The translations under genes were made by a program, and so were the position numbers. Below are positions 43,682 through 52,557 of a stretch of 64,000 nt of DNA, piece after piece. The first letter of the stretch is position 1; each line of letters starts with the position of its first letter. Under the pieces are notes generated by a model. The model was not told where the DNA came from. It did no database searches and saw only the letters and a program-made list of their open reading frames with translations. This stretch comes from Candidatus Gastranaerophilales bacterium (GTDB taxonomy: Bacteria; Cyanobacteriota; Vampirovibrionia; Gastranaerophilales; Gastranaerophilaceae): positions 62,001-126,000 of the forward strand of contig CALURK010000003.1 in the NCBI GenBank assembly GCA_944323165.1, in the 5' to 3' direction.

Positions 43682-44176
43682 TTAAGCGCCGATCTTTTCC
43701 AACATAACAACAGCTTGAGCCTCAATAGCTTGCTTATTTCCTACTGCATCCAGGTGTTCTTTTGTTTTAGCCTTAATAGATACATCCATTTGATCTAATC
43801 CTAAATATGGTGCTAAAATAGCCTTCATTTGAGGAATATAAGGCATAAGTTTTGGTTCCTGTGCTATGATATTTGTATCAATATTGCTAATCCAATATCC
43901 CTGAGCTTGAACTTTATCACAAACTTGTTTTAGCAGCAGCAAACTGTCAGCGTCCTTAAATCTGTCATCAGTATCAGGAAATAACGTCCCAATATCATCC
44001 ATCGCAAGAGCGCCTAAAAGAGCATCAATGATAGCGTGAACAAGCACATCGGCATCTGAATGACCATCTAAACCTTTTTCAAAAGGTATTTTAACTCCGC
44101 CAATTATTAAAGCTCGCCCTTCGACCAGCTTGTGTATATCATACCCCAGACCTATTCTATATTGTTGTTCTGACAT
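43682..44176 (-). CDS. ispF: 2-C-methyl-D-erythritol 2,4-cyclodiphosphate synthase
   Basis: 164 residues. The zinc-binding D-x-H is in GLGYDIHKLVEG; LDGHSDADVLVHAIIDALLG and GTLFPDTDDRF are the other family signatures. Non-mevalonate isoprenoid pathway step. Found alone, not fused to IspD, with a terminator shared with the convergent fabZ operon. Confidence 0.97.
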   Translation of the reverse strand: MSEQQYRIGLGYDIHKLVEGRALIIGGVKIPFEKGLDGHSDADVLVHAIIDALLGALAMDDIGTLFPDTDDRFKDADSLLLLKQVCDKVQAQGYWISNIDTNIIAQEPKLMPYIPQMKAILAPYLGLDQMDVSIKAKTKEHLDAVGNKQAIEAQAVVMLEKIGA

Positions 44177-44242
44177 AAAAACCTCGCCATATACATCCTA
44201 TATATATATTATACCACATGTAAGAGATGTAATAACATAGAC

Positions 44243-44310
44243 TTAATATTTCTTAACAAAAGTAAACCAAAAAGGCAATTTTTGGAAGTAGATATACTTT
44301 ATATATATGT
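44243..44310 (+). promoter_or_regulatory. Recurring promoter with upstream element
   Basis: TTAATATTTCTTAAC, 17 bases, GCAATTT, 14 bases, ACTTTATATATATG. The right half of the element is exact and the left half weaker. It drives the 81-residue gene, whose ATG is 27 bases past the -10-like box. Confidence 0.65.
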
Positions 44311-44337
44311 AAGAGATAAATAAGAGAGATAAAAAAG

Positions 44338-44583
44338 ATGACAGCAACATACGATGCAATAGAAAGAAATAAAAAACCGGCAGGAGCTATAGAAATCCCA
44401 GAAGATTTTCAATTCTACTACTTAAAGAAACAAGACAGACAAATGAGATTTAATAACGGTGGAGATCCAATCTATGCAGTATTTGATAAAATCGACAACA
44501 GACCTCTTTCTAAAATCGCAAGAGATTTTGTTAGAGAATTAAAAGATGATTCAATCAGATTTATCTCTACTTTACTTAAATAA
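44338..44583 (+). CDS. Unknown 81-residue protein
   Basis: 81 residues, soluble and charged. FYYLKKQDRQMRFNNGGDPI and YAVFDKIDNRPLSKIARDFV suggest a small alpha/beta fold; the C-terminus is helical (VRELKDDSIRFISTLLK). The leader AAGAGAGATAAAAAAG gives the ribosome site. One of the best matches of the recurring promoter drives it, so expression may be high. Ends at a terminator. No family recognised. Confidence 0.7.
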   Translation: MTATYDAIERNKKPAGAIEIPEDFQFYYLKKQDRQMRFNNGGDPIYAVFDKIDNRPLSKIARDFVRELKDDSIRFISTLLK

Positions 44584-44666
44584 GAGCCAAGTGCTACATA
44601 AGTAGTTTCACAAAAACTCTTATATTTGAAAAATTACCCCCATCTTACATCTTACAAAAATTTTTC

Positions 44667-44690
44667 AGCCCCGATTAGGGGCTTTTTATT
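44667..44690. terminator. Terminator between convergent small genes
   Basis: AGCCCC/GGGGCT stem followed by TTTTTATT. The T-tract overlaps the stop codon of the convergent gene. Confidence 0.85.
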
Positions 44691-45333
44691 ATATGTTGAA
44701 ACTCTTTCTGGAGCCTTCTTCGTGGTATAAACCGCCACCACAAATTGTTTCAACGACTTTGAGCACAAACTCTCTCGACGCATCAGAGGAGTTAAGGAAA
44801 AATTCTCTATTAGCTAGGTGTCTTATTTTGAAAATGGAATTTTGAGTTTTGTCAGCAGGAACGAAAAGAGATGCGACTTCTTTATCCAACAGAATTTGCA
44901 TCATTTCATTTCTGGATTTAATACCATCCATTAATTCATTATAGTTTCCATTTATAGCCATAATACGACCTGAAAACATAGGAGGAGCACTTTCTCTATA
45001 CAATGCTTGTGGCTCATAGTTGCATCTTGTTGTAAGGCTTATTGTATGCCATAAAATATTAATGATAACAACAGTTTTTTCTTTATCGTGTTCAACATAA
45101 ATGTTTTCAGTAGTAACCCCTCTAGCAGCAAATGATTGTTTCAGCGAATCTGCAGTAGCTTTAAGATTTTCAATCATTTCAGCAAAAATTTCGGTTGTAT
45201 TCATTGTCGCATGTTGATAATCCAAAAATTGTTTATACATGTGACTGGAAACAAGCCCTATTCTCTCTTGGATAAGTGTGGATTTTCTGAAAGAAGTTTC
45301 CATATTGTTGAAATTTTCGTAGCCTTTACTCAA
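44689..45333 (-). CDS. Unknown 214-residue protein
   Basis: Start is TTG, 9 bases after AAGGAGG; an upstream GTG frame covers the ribosome site and is rejected, and an ATG ten codons in is the alternative. Helical N-terminal half (KSTLIQERIGLVSSHMYKQF, TEIFAEMIENLKATADSLKQ), then a mixed beta part (VVIINILWHTISLTTRCNYE, PPMFSGRIMAINGNYN). A signal peptide and membrane helix are absent. Not recognised. It shares the 190-base intergenic region with the divergent 29-residue gene. Confidence 0.6.
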   Translation of the reverse strand: MSKGYENFNNMETSFRKSTLIQERIGLVSSHMYKQFLDYQHATMNTTEIFAEMIENLKATADSLKQSFAARGVTTENIYVEHDKEKTVVIINILWHTISLTTRCNYEPQALYRESAPPMFSGRIMAINGNYNELMDGIKSRNEMMQILLDKEVASLFVPADKTQNSIFKIRHLANREFFLNSSDASREFVLKVVETICGGGLYHEEGSRKSFNI

Positions 45334-45393
45334 AATTAAAAGCCTCCTTATATAATTGTACACTCAAAAGTATGTCATTGTAAACAACAATAT

Positions 45394-45408
45394 ATTAAGT
45401 TTTGTAAC
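45394..45408 (+). promoter_or_regulatory. GTTA-N7-TAAC-type element
   Basis: ATTAAGTTTTGTAAC, one base from consensus, between two divergent small genes. The G(C/A)AATTT-N14-ACTTTATATA promoter could not be found at the usual spacing in either direction. Confidence 0.45.
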
Positions 45409-45524
45409 GATTTTCCGACAAAAGTGTTATAAATTTGAAAAATGTGGAATTAAGTAAATATAAGATAGAGTGGTAGGTATATTCACTAGTGTGATTATAT
45501 TTGCTACAGAAAGGAGTCTTAACA

Positions 45525-45614
45525 ATGGAAGTATTAAATTTGGTATTATTCGGTTGTGTATTCTATCTTGCATTGATAGGTATTCCGACACTTTGTGAAA
45601 AAAAGGGAAAATAG
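45525..45614 (+). CDS. 29-residue single-helix membrane peptide
   Basis: A short frame reads MEVLNLVLFGCVFYLALIGI then PTLCEKKGK and stops. AAAGGAG lies 9 bases before the ATG, a far better ribosome site than chance would give. Residues 4-21 form one membrane helix and the C-terminus is basic, so the tail should be cytoplasmic. The size resembles small subunits of respiratory or photosynthetic complexes and regulatory micropeptides, but no specific family is recognised. Not previously expected from gene length cut-offs. Confidence 0.6.
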   Translation: MEVLNLVLFGCVFYLALIGIPTLCEKKGK

Positions 45615-45618
45615 GATA

Positions 45619-48600
45619 TTAGTTTGAAACAAGTCTTGAAAGCTCGCCATTTTCAGTCGCGAGTGTAAGCTTTTGCTCTTCTGATTTGAAATCAATAGAG
45701 TCAAGCTCAAGTAGTTTTGCTGTTTCTATAAATAATTTTTCAAACAGAATGTATAGAATTTTGGCTTGATTGTTATATTTTTGTAACAGAGCAAGGGTGT
45801 CATTTATGATGATGATAGCTTTTTCGTATTGTTTATCTGAAATGTACATTTTTGCAATGAAGTATTTAGCAAGAGTTTGTATGTTGAAAATTGCCGATTT
45901 TTCTGCCTTTTCAAGAACATCATTGTAAATAAATTCAGCCTTCTGTTTTATTCCTATGTTTGCATAAGAATATGCGATTAATAGATCGCAAAACATTTCA
46001 AGCTGGGTTTGGTGAATATTTGAAGCAAGAAGCTTTGCTTGATAAATGTTTTGAGCAAAAGTTTTGTATTCCCCTTTGTGAGTTTCAAATTCTTGAATTA
46101 TTAGATAGATTACTTTAGAAAAACTGGAGGCATTCTCTACATTTGATGTTGAGAATGATTTTCCGTTTAAGTAATCTTTAAGAGTTATGATACATTCTCT
46201 GTCAGGTAAATCTGTGTTAAGCGCTTTTTGTACAGAATCAAAAAATGAGTCAAGATCCTTATCTAATAAAAACAGTTTTGCAAAGGCAACCAGTCTAAAA
46301 GTTTCCAATATGTGTTCAACGAATAAATTGGTAGAAAAACTCGCAGGTTTTATTTTATCAATGATATCTGGAGTCAAAACATCAAGCAGGTTGTTTGCAA
46401 TTTCTGTGCATTGAGCAAAATCACCGATGTTAAAGAGAATTTCTATATTAACAAGCGAAAGCAGTAAAAATTTAGTGTTAATAGCTCCTTCCGAAGTAAT
46501 CAGTGTTGGAGATTCCATTCTGGTCAGGATATTATGTAATAGAGATAACGCATCTGTGTAGTTTGATGATATCAAAGCCCCTTGGAGCATCAGGTTTGAT
46601 AATTTAACAATTTTTTCGTTGTTATTTTCATTTATTGCATCAATAAGCAAAACATTTTCAATTGAGTAGATTTTTTCCGGGGAGTAGCTATATAGGCTCA
46701 TCAAAATATTTTGGTAAACTTCTTTTTTATTATTTTCAATATCTTCAGGATTAATGTTCGCTTCTATGTGTTCTATTAGAGATAGGAAACCAAGACAGTT
46801 TTTGAGATAAGCATCATAATCACCTGTAGTCATTGCAAATTGTGAATTTTTCCAAAGTAGCAAATATTCTTCTTTGAATAGTCCTAATTTCCCCATAATA
46901 AGAAGTGTTGTAGTGTCATCAAGACCTTTACCAATATTTGCAAGAATATTTTTTGATAAAAATTCGAAAGCTTCTTTTTTAAGAGAATCTTGTATAACAG
47001 GTTTTATAATATTGAAATTGTTAATATATAGAATATTATTTTTTGCGTAAGCAAATCCGGCTTTTTCTAAAGTCATGCAAGCTTTGTTAACATCTTTTAT
47101 TCCAAGCTTGTTAAAAATTTCGAAATCAATCCTTTCTCCCAAAAACGTAGAATACGCAAGTATCATAGATGCTTCCATGTTTTTGCTAAGATATTTAAGT
47201 CGAGCTTTTAATAGTCCGGAAAGTGTATTAGGGATAATAATAGAGTTGTTGTTTTTTATAAGCAGTCTGTTTTCAAAACTGATTAAAATTCCCTTTTCTT
47301 GAAGATATCTTATTGCATGATTAAAATAGAGAAGTGAACCGTTATAATTTTCTTTGATTTTTTCAAAATAGAAAGATTGAATGAAATCTGTAGCTTCTTC
47401 TTTAATGTTAGCTAAAATAGAATCTATATTAGTTTTTTGTAAAGAATATTCCGTATAAATTGGCGTTCTCAAAAGCCCTTTAATTTTTGAATGGATTGAT
47501 GTTTCGCTATCTGTAGTAAAAATAAATTGGACATTAATATTTTTAAATCTATCGAAATAAAGCTCAAGAGTTTGAATAGAGGTGTCATCTAAAAATTCAA
47601 AATTTTCGATAAAAATTACAACATTATTTAAAGAAGCCAAAAAGTTTCCAAAGTCCTCCATATAAGCAAATCTTGAATCTTCAGGGGTTGCGGCTTTCCT
47701 CGGTTTAAATTTTAATAAATCGACTATTGATGAAAATTTTTTAATATCAAAATTTTCAGGAATAAAATTTTTGTGGATAGAAAGATTATAAAAATCTTTA
47801 AATAATTTTTCAAAAATACTCCAAGGTTTATAATTCATCTCTTCCGAGCAAACGGCATGCAAAACTTTCATCCCTTTTGATTCAAAAAAGTTAACAACAT
47901 CATACGAACATATTCCAAGCTCTTCTGCTGAACGGATAGAGATAATTTTGTTGTCCTGGTATTGCTCGAAAAACGCTAAGGCATTAGTTTTTACAAAACT
48001 ACACTTTGCATTGATATCAAAGACCTTAAAGCTGTAAATATCTTCTTGTTTTACTTCAGAAGCTGGCTTTTGTATCATTTGGGGCACGACTTCTGTTATC
48101 GTATCTGCGTTTTTTTCATCCGGCGGTAAAATATAGTTATCTAGAATGATTTCATAGACCATTAAAGACATACCATTTTTTTCTATAGAATATAGAGAAT
48201 CTGTTTTATACTCTTTATTTATGCAGTCAAAAACATATTGATCTATGATAATTTGCATTCCCTTAAGGTATTTTTTCTCGTTTTTCTTGATTGCTAAAAG
48301 TTTTACGCTTGTATCCAAACAAATGTTATCTAAGAGATTTTCGGAAGATTTTTTTATAATTGTAATGTTTAAATTGAGTGAAGTTTTTAGCTCATCCAAT
48401 ATACGAAGGTTCAACTCAGAAAAAGCGTTTATAAGTTTTAGAGCAAATCTCGTTGCTTTGTTAGCCGAAGTCGGAAAAGATAATTCTTTGTTGAAATTAA
48501 CTATAAAAATGTCATTGTATGTAATAATTTTACCTTCAATTCCATTGAATTGAGCGGTTAAAAGATTTCTGAGTCGGAAGAAAAATTTTGTAAAAAGTTC

Positions 48601-48915
48601 TTGAGAACCCAGTTGTCTGCGAATATTTTTTAGCGCTTTAAATTCAATAATTACTGATGCGAACTCATCACTCTCACATTCTTGATAAGCGATACTTGTT
48701 CTTGTCGGGAAACCGCATTTGCATTTTTCAGAGGCCGTAGGTACTGTTCTTCCGCATTTAGAACATTTAGTTAAGATTATATAACCGCAATTTTCGCAAA
48801 CAGGTGAGAATCCCTGAGTATGGCAATTGGGACATTCAAGCGACAAAACTTTATGACAATATGGACATACTGCCGTGCTATCGGAAATCTCTTTATGACA
48901 CTTCGGACACTTCAT
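45619..48915 (-). CDS. Zinc-ribbon protein with degenerate cyclase-like and ATPase-like domains
   Basis: 1098 residues. Residues 1-70 hold several C-x2-C zinc ribbons (MKCPKCHKEISDSTAVCPYC, CENCG, CSKCG). Residues 80-250 occupy the place of a class III cyclase domain in similar multi-domain proteins but lack its metal-binding Asp motifs. Residues about 305-500 look like an AAA/STAND ATPase: the P-loop position reads SIRSAEELGICSYDV, without GxxxxGK[ST], while NVVIFIENFEFLDDTS keeps a Walker-B-like strand. From about residue 640 to the end are TPR-like helices. Probably a pseudo-enzyme scaffold. ATG has no strong ribosome site. The stator pair is divergent, 96 bases away. Confidence 0.7.
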   Translation of the reverse strand: MKCPKCHKEISDSTAVCPYCHKVLSLECPNCHTQGFSPVCENCGYIILTKCSKCGRTVPTASEKCKCGFPTRTSIAYQECESDEFASVIIEFKALKNIRRQLGSQELFTKFFFRLRNLLTAQFNGIEGKIITYNDIFIVNFNKELSFPTSANKATRFALKLINAFSELNLRILDELKTSLNLNITIIKKSSENLLDNICLDTSVKLLAIKKNEKKYLKGMQIIIDQYVFDCINKEYKTDSLYSIEKNGMSLMVYEIILDNYILPPDEKNADTITEVVPQMIQKPASEVKQEDIYSFKVFDINAKCSFVKTNALAFFEQYQDNKIISIRSAEELGICSYDVVNFFESKGMKVLHAVCSEEMNYKPWSIFEKLFKDFYNLSIHKNFIPENFDIKKFSSIVDLLKFKPRKAATPEDSRFAYMEDFGNFLASLNNVVIFIENFEFLDDTSIQTLELYFDRFKNINVQFIFTTDSETSIHSKIKGLLRTPIYTEYSLQKTNIDSILANIKEEATDFIQSFYFEKIKENYNGSLLYFNHAIRYLQEKGILISFENRLLIKNNNSIIIPNTLSGLLKARLKYLSKNMEASMILAYSTFLGERIDFEIFNKLGIKDVNKACMTLEKAGFAYAKNNILYINNFNIIKPVIQDSLKKEAFEFLSKNILANIGKGLDDTTTLLIMGKLGLFKEEYLLLWKNSQFAMTTGDYDAYLKNCLGFLSLIEHIEANINPEDIENNKKEVYQNILMSLYSYSPEKIYSIENVLLIDAINENNNEKIVKLSNLMLQGALISSNYTDALSLLHNILTRMESPTLITSEGAINTKFLLLSLVNIEILFNIGDFAQCTEIANNLLDVLTPDIIDKIKPASFSTNLFVEHILETFRLVAFAKLFLLDKDLDSFFDSVQKALNTDLPDRECIITLKDYLNGKSFSTSNVENASSFSKVIYLIIQEFETHKGEYKTFAQNIYQAKLLASNIHQTQLEMFCDLLIAYSYANIGIKQKAEFIYNDVLEKAEKSAIFNIQTLAKYFIAKMYISDKQYEKAIIIINDTLALLQKYNNQAKILYILFEKLFIETAKLLELDSIDFKSEEQKLTLATENGELSRLVSN

Positions 48916-49011
48916 ACATAGAATTATAGTCTAAAATCAAACTTTATGCTATAATTTAAGTGAAAAATAGATTATATTTATGACTTTTAAACAGGTATTA
49001 AGGGAGAGGGT

Positions 49012-49896
49012 ATGACTTTATTAAAAATTATTACAGAGCCTGCTATTTTAATTATAACGATATTTTTCCTGTTTTTTATAATGACAGTTTTAAAAAATTA
49101 TTCAAAAGTGGAGAAAAACCTCAATTCTGTCTATTTGTTTTTAAAATCATTGAAGAAGAATGAACTTTCTTACAGGTTTAATGAATTGGATAATTTTATG
49201 AAAGGTAATTCATATACAGCAACCTCTTGGGAAGATTTTAAAAAAGCCTTAATATTTCCTGAAAAGTTGTATGTGGCTTCAAAAAATCCAACTTCTAATG
49301 GTGAATTTAAGCCTGAAATATATTTGACAATAGATGCGTCGTATTTTTTCAATGAAGATTCTTTGGTATATTCAAAAATAAATCATAAATTTATTCAGAC
49401 AATGCCAACTTTGCTAACAGGTCTGGGACCGTTTTTTACATTTTTAAAAATGGCAGTAGCGTTTACTGAAGTTAATTTTTCAATGGAATCAAATGTCGGG
49501 CAGTCTTTGAATAGTTTGATTGCAAATATTCAAATTGCAGCATTATGTTCGGTTTTTGCAGTAGGTTTTTCTCTTCTTTTTATGTTTATAGAGAAGATAA
49601 TGTATAACAGAATGTGTAAAAAGTATTATCTTGCTATACAAAAAGAGTTAATACGATTATTTGATGTTGTTACAAGTGAGAAGTTCTTAATAGACTTAGT
49701 AAAAGAATCTAAGGTTCAGAGCTTGACAAATGAAAAATTATTAAAATCCTTACCTGAAGATTTTGCAAAGGCAATAGAGAAGAGTATTGGACAAACAACG
49801 GTTCCTTATCTGGAAAATATTTTATACAGTTTAAATAAGCTAAATGAGTCATTGAATAAAGGTAATGGCGGAGATGTAGTAGATAAGTTGTTCTAA
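49012..49896 (+). CDS. MotA/TolQ/ExbB-like proton channel subunit (ZorA-like)
   Basis: 294 residues. One N-terminal helix (residues 10-27), a cytoplasmic stretch of about 95 residues, then TMPTLLTGLGPFFTFLKMAV and SLNSLIANIQIAALCSVFAV-type helices with the MotA/TolQ/ExbB core, and a helical tail. The P-x-L-x-T-G-L-G pattern resembles ZorA of Zorya systems more than TolQ or flagellar MotA, but the long ZorA tail is missing. With the next gene it should form a 5:2 ion-driven stator. GAGAGGG precedes the ATG. Confidence 0.75.
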   Translation: MTLLKIITEPAILIITIFFLFFIMTVLKNYSKVEKNLNSVYLFLKSLKKNELSYRFNELDNFMKGNSYTATSWEDFKKALIFPEKLYVASKNPTSNGEFKPEIYLTIDASYFFNEDSLVYSKINHKFIQTMPTLLTGLGPFFTFLKMAVAFTEVNFSMESNVGQSLNSLIANIQIAALCSVFAVGFSLLFMFIEKIMYNRMCKKYYLAIQKELIRLFDVVTSEKFLIDLVKESKVQSLTNEKLLKSLPEDFAKAIEKSIGQTTVPYLENILYSLNKLNESLNKGNGGDVVDKLF

Positions 49897-49916
49897 ATAA
49901 TGTATTGGCGGAAATA

Positions 49917-50582
49917 ATGAGAATAAGACCACATAAGGAAGAAACAGGTGAAAATAATATTTTTTGGGTAACAATGACCGATCTTATGACGGCTTTGGTG
50001 TTGGTTTTTATTGTGTTGTTCTTTTATACGTATATGACAAGTTATTATGAAAAAATTCAAAGTCAGCTTGAACAGAAAAAAGCTGCTCAGGCTCTTGAAG
50101 AGACCTTAAAGAAACAAAATATTGATGCAAATATTGATGCAGCAGGTGTTGTTAAGATTTCGGACTTGGAATTATTTGATATAAACAGTTATGAACTTTC
50201 TCCAAAAGGAAAGCAATATTTGTCTAAGTTTGCACCTGCATACTTGGATTCAATTTTTTCGAACGAATATTTGAACAAGAATATTGAAAAAATTATTATA
50301 CAAGGTCATACTGATTCGCAGACTTTCAGGGGCGAATATTCTGAAGATGAGCAGTATATGAAAAATATGGAGTTGAGCTTAAAGAGAGCTTATGCTGTTG
50401 CGAATTATATGACCAATACTCCTTATAATAAGGCGAACGGAAATCGATTAAGAAAAATGATTATAGTAGAAGGTGCAAGTTTTTCTTCCCCAGTTCTTGT
50501 TAACGGAAAAGAGGATTATGCCAAGAGTCGTAGGGTAGAACTTAAAGTTGTAATGAAGGATACAAATACGGCTAAAAAGTGA
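49917..50582 (+). CDS. MotB/OmpA-like stator subunit (ZorB-like)
   Basis: 221 residues from an ATG near a weak GGCGGA site; a TTG four codons up is the alternative. Single helix with FWVTMTDLMTALVLVFIVLF, where Asp22 matches the ion-binding Asp of MotB/ZorB. Then a short coiled coil and a C-terminal OmpA/MotB peptidoglycan-binding domain (KIIIQGHTDSQTF, LSLKRAYAVANYM, SRRVELKVV). Gap to the channel gene is 20 bases. Neither flagellar nor Tol genes are near. Zorya effectors (ZorC, ZorD or ZorE) were not seen, so this is a stator pair of unknown use. Confidence 0.78.
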   Translation: MRIRPHKEETGENNIFWVTMTDLMTALVLVFIVLFFYTYMTSYYEKIQSQLEQKKAAQALEETLKKQNIDANIDAAGVVKISDLELFDINSYELSPKGKQYLSKFAPAYLDSIFSNEYLNKNIEKIIIQGHTDSQTFRGEYSEDEQYMKNMELSLKRAYAVANYMTNTPYNKANGNRLRKMIIVEGASFSSPVLVNGKEDYAKSRRVELKVVMKDTNTAKK

Positions 50583-52485
50583 TTTTAGCACCTAATGATA
50601 TGACACTTTGATTTCTTGTAGAATTTAGTTTATCAAAGGTTCTGCTGTATCCGGCATGAAGGGTTGTTCTGTCGTTTATTTGAGCGCCTAATACAGCACC
50701 TAATGTTGTAACATTTTCTGTCTGCTGCTTAAATTGTCCGATGTTAAGCTTTTGTCTTTCGTGACTGCTATTTAGCTGGCCAAAAATCATTATATCAGAA
50801 TTATTTGGTTTGTAAGAAGCGTATAAGCCGCCATTTACTGCAAAGTCTTTAGCAGGAGCAGTTATAACTGCGCCAGCATTTGCATTTGCACCAAAAACTA
50901 TATTATCTGCCGGTTTTGTTTGAAATGCGGAAGATACATTAAACTTTCCGCCCGGCATTATTCCGGGTTTTTGTGCACCGTTTGTTAATTTTAAGTCTCC
51001 TACAATACCGGCGCTGATACCGTTTTGATATATAGTGTTTCCGCTTATATTAGTTAGTTGGATTCCATCTTCCAGAACAACTCTGGCGTCTCCGCCTGCT
51101 GTCGGAGAACCGCTTGTACCTAAATCTATTCCGCCGGTTAATGAAACCTGTGCGGTATTATCTAAGCGTAAATTCTCTTTTTCAACGAGGTTGGTTTCTT
51201 TTCCCAAGAGGCCTCTAACAAATGTTGTAAAATGTTTAGATTTATATCCCGGGACATAGATAGGGGGTGTTGTGGGCACTTGTTGGAGAATTTCCTCTTT
51301 AGTTAAATCACTATTTTCAAGCAGATGAGGATTTTCTGTAAAAAATGTATCTACTTGATTATATATATTATTTTGTGTATTATTTTGTGTATTAAAAATT
51401 ACATTGCCGAGTTGTCCCTGTGTGAAATCCAGTACTGCTTTAGTTTCAAAGAAAGTCTCACCATTATTTTGTTTGTTAATTCCCTTTCGTTCAAACTTAA
51501 ATCCGGCGCTTACAGAGTTTTCAAATAATGCACTCTCTCCATTTTTCTTAAATGCTAGTGAATACTTAGTTTCTCTCGGGTTTAATTCACTTCCGCCGGC
51601 TCTGGTGAGGGTTGCTTCTGCAGAGATATTTCCAATATTTGAATAACTGATATTTCCGTCTATACTTGACTTTCCTTCTATGTGACGGTCAAATAAATTC
51701 TGGTTGTTATAAAATCTTTTATCTAACTCTTCGCCCCAGCAAGCTTCGTCTTTTAATGCAAATTCCTGATAAGACCCATTGTCATCAATGAAACTCAGAT
51801 ATCCGAAACTTTCAAGTCCGCTATTTTTATAAACAGTTTTTGCAGCATCCTTGATTGACGGTGCCTCAATAACCATGCTTGTATTATAATTCGTGAAAAC
51901 GTATTTTCCGTCTTCACGTTGATATAATAGAGTAGCATGAGCTCCGATTTGACGTGCCTTTCCGCATAAAACTACCGCATTTATACCGCAATCGTTTAAT
52001 AACCTCATACCAAATTCGTGAATATTTGAGCAGACAAATCCTTTAAGCTCTTCATCGTCTTTGACATTCAACATTGTATTCAGCATTTCTTCTGCTGTAT
52101 CACCAATATTTTCGTGCCTTGTTTCACTATCATATAAATTTTTTGCAAGATCACCCATTAAATTTGCAAGAACAAGTTCTATATATTCCGGATTGTCTTT
52201 ATGATTTAAAACTTCATTCTTTAAACTCGTATAGATTTCTTCTGCAGATTTACCGGATTTGTAATCATTTCTTAGTTTATCCCAGTTGAAATCGGGTTTT
52301 TCAGTTCCCCTGCTCTCAGAAAATTCATACGTTTTACCATCAATCTCAATAGCAAAAACAGTTTTTGAGGTACCAAGAATTGGGTTGGATTCTACAATAC
52401 CGGTCTGAACAGTTTGTTCATCAATATAAGATGTCTCTATATTAATCTCGTCAATTTTTTTCTTTTTATCTTTCTCGTTTTGCAT
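50572..52485 (-). CDS. Cys-His domain fused to a C-terminal beta-barrel, no signal peptide
   Basis: 637 residues from the ATG after AAGGAGAG; the 13-codon upstream extension overlaps the promoter. Residues 145-205 contain FVCSNIHEFGMRLL, then GAHATLLYQREDGKYVFTNY: Cys152, His183 and Asn199/Asn201 are spaced as in transglutaminase/papain-like folds. From about residue 290 to the end the sequence has alternating short strands, rich in Gly, Asn and Thr, and finishes TRNQSVISLGAKITF with a terminal Phe, as outer-membrane barrels and autotransporters do. Yet the N-terminus is MQNEKDKKKKIDE, with no Sec or Tat signal. Overlaps the stator gene end by 11 bases, convergent. Confidence 0.65.
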   Translation of the reverse strand: MQNEKDKKKKIDEINIETSYIDEQTVQTGIVESNPILGTSKTVFAIEIDGKTYEFSESRGTEKPDFNWDKLRNDYKSGKSAEEIYTSLKNEVLNHKDNPEYIELVLANLMGDLAKNLYDSETRHENIGDTAEEMLNTMLNVKDDEELKGFVCSNIHEFGMRLLNDCGINAVVLCGKARQIGAHATLLYQREDGKYVFTNYNTSMVIEAPSIKDAAKTVYKNSGLESFGYLSFIDDNGSYQEFALKDEACWGEELDKRFYNNQNLFDRHIEGKSSIDGNISYSNIGNISAEATLTRAGGSELNPRETKYSLAFKKNGESALFENSVSAGFKFERKGINKQNNGETFFETKAVLDFTQGQLGNVIFNTQNNTQNNIYNQVDTFFTENPHLLENSDLTKEEILQQVPTTPPIYVPGYKSKHFTTFVRGLLGKETNLVEKENLRLDNTAQVSLTGGIDLGTSGSPTAGGDARVVLEDGIQLTNISGNTIYQNGISAGIVGDLKLTNGAQKPGIMPGGKFNVSSAFQTKPADNIVFGANANAGAVITAPAKDFAVNGGLYASYKPNNSDIMIFGQLNSSHERQKLNIGQFKQQTENVTTLGAVLGAQINDRTTLHAGYSRTFDKLNSTRNQSVISLGAKITF

Positions 52486-52503
52486 ATAAATTCTCTCCTT
52501 TGT

Positions 52504-52557
52504 ATATAAAAAGTATTTATACATGCAAAAATTGACAAAATATTTACAAAACTTAAT
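52504..52557 (-). promoter_or_regulatory. Recurring promoter, upstream element one helical turn closer
   Basis: Minus strand: ATTAAGTTTTGTAAA, 7 bases, TCAATTT, 14 bases, ACTTTTTATAT. The element is 10 bp nearer than usual, which keeps it on the same DNA face. The upstream element overlaps the end of the chrA gene by a few bases. Confidence 0.6.

Noticed and set aside
45400-45530. Recurring G(C/A)AATTT-N14-ACTTTATATA promoter before the 29-residue gene
   Set aside because: The upstream element is present, but no acceptable pair of boxes was found at 7, 16-17 or 27 bp from it.
49012-50582. A complete Zorya defence system
   Set aside because: Only the stator pair is present; no ZorC, ZorD or ZorE-like gene was recognised on either side, and the channel subunit lacks the long tail of ZorA.
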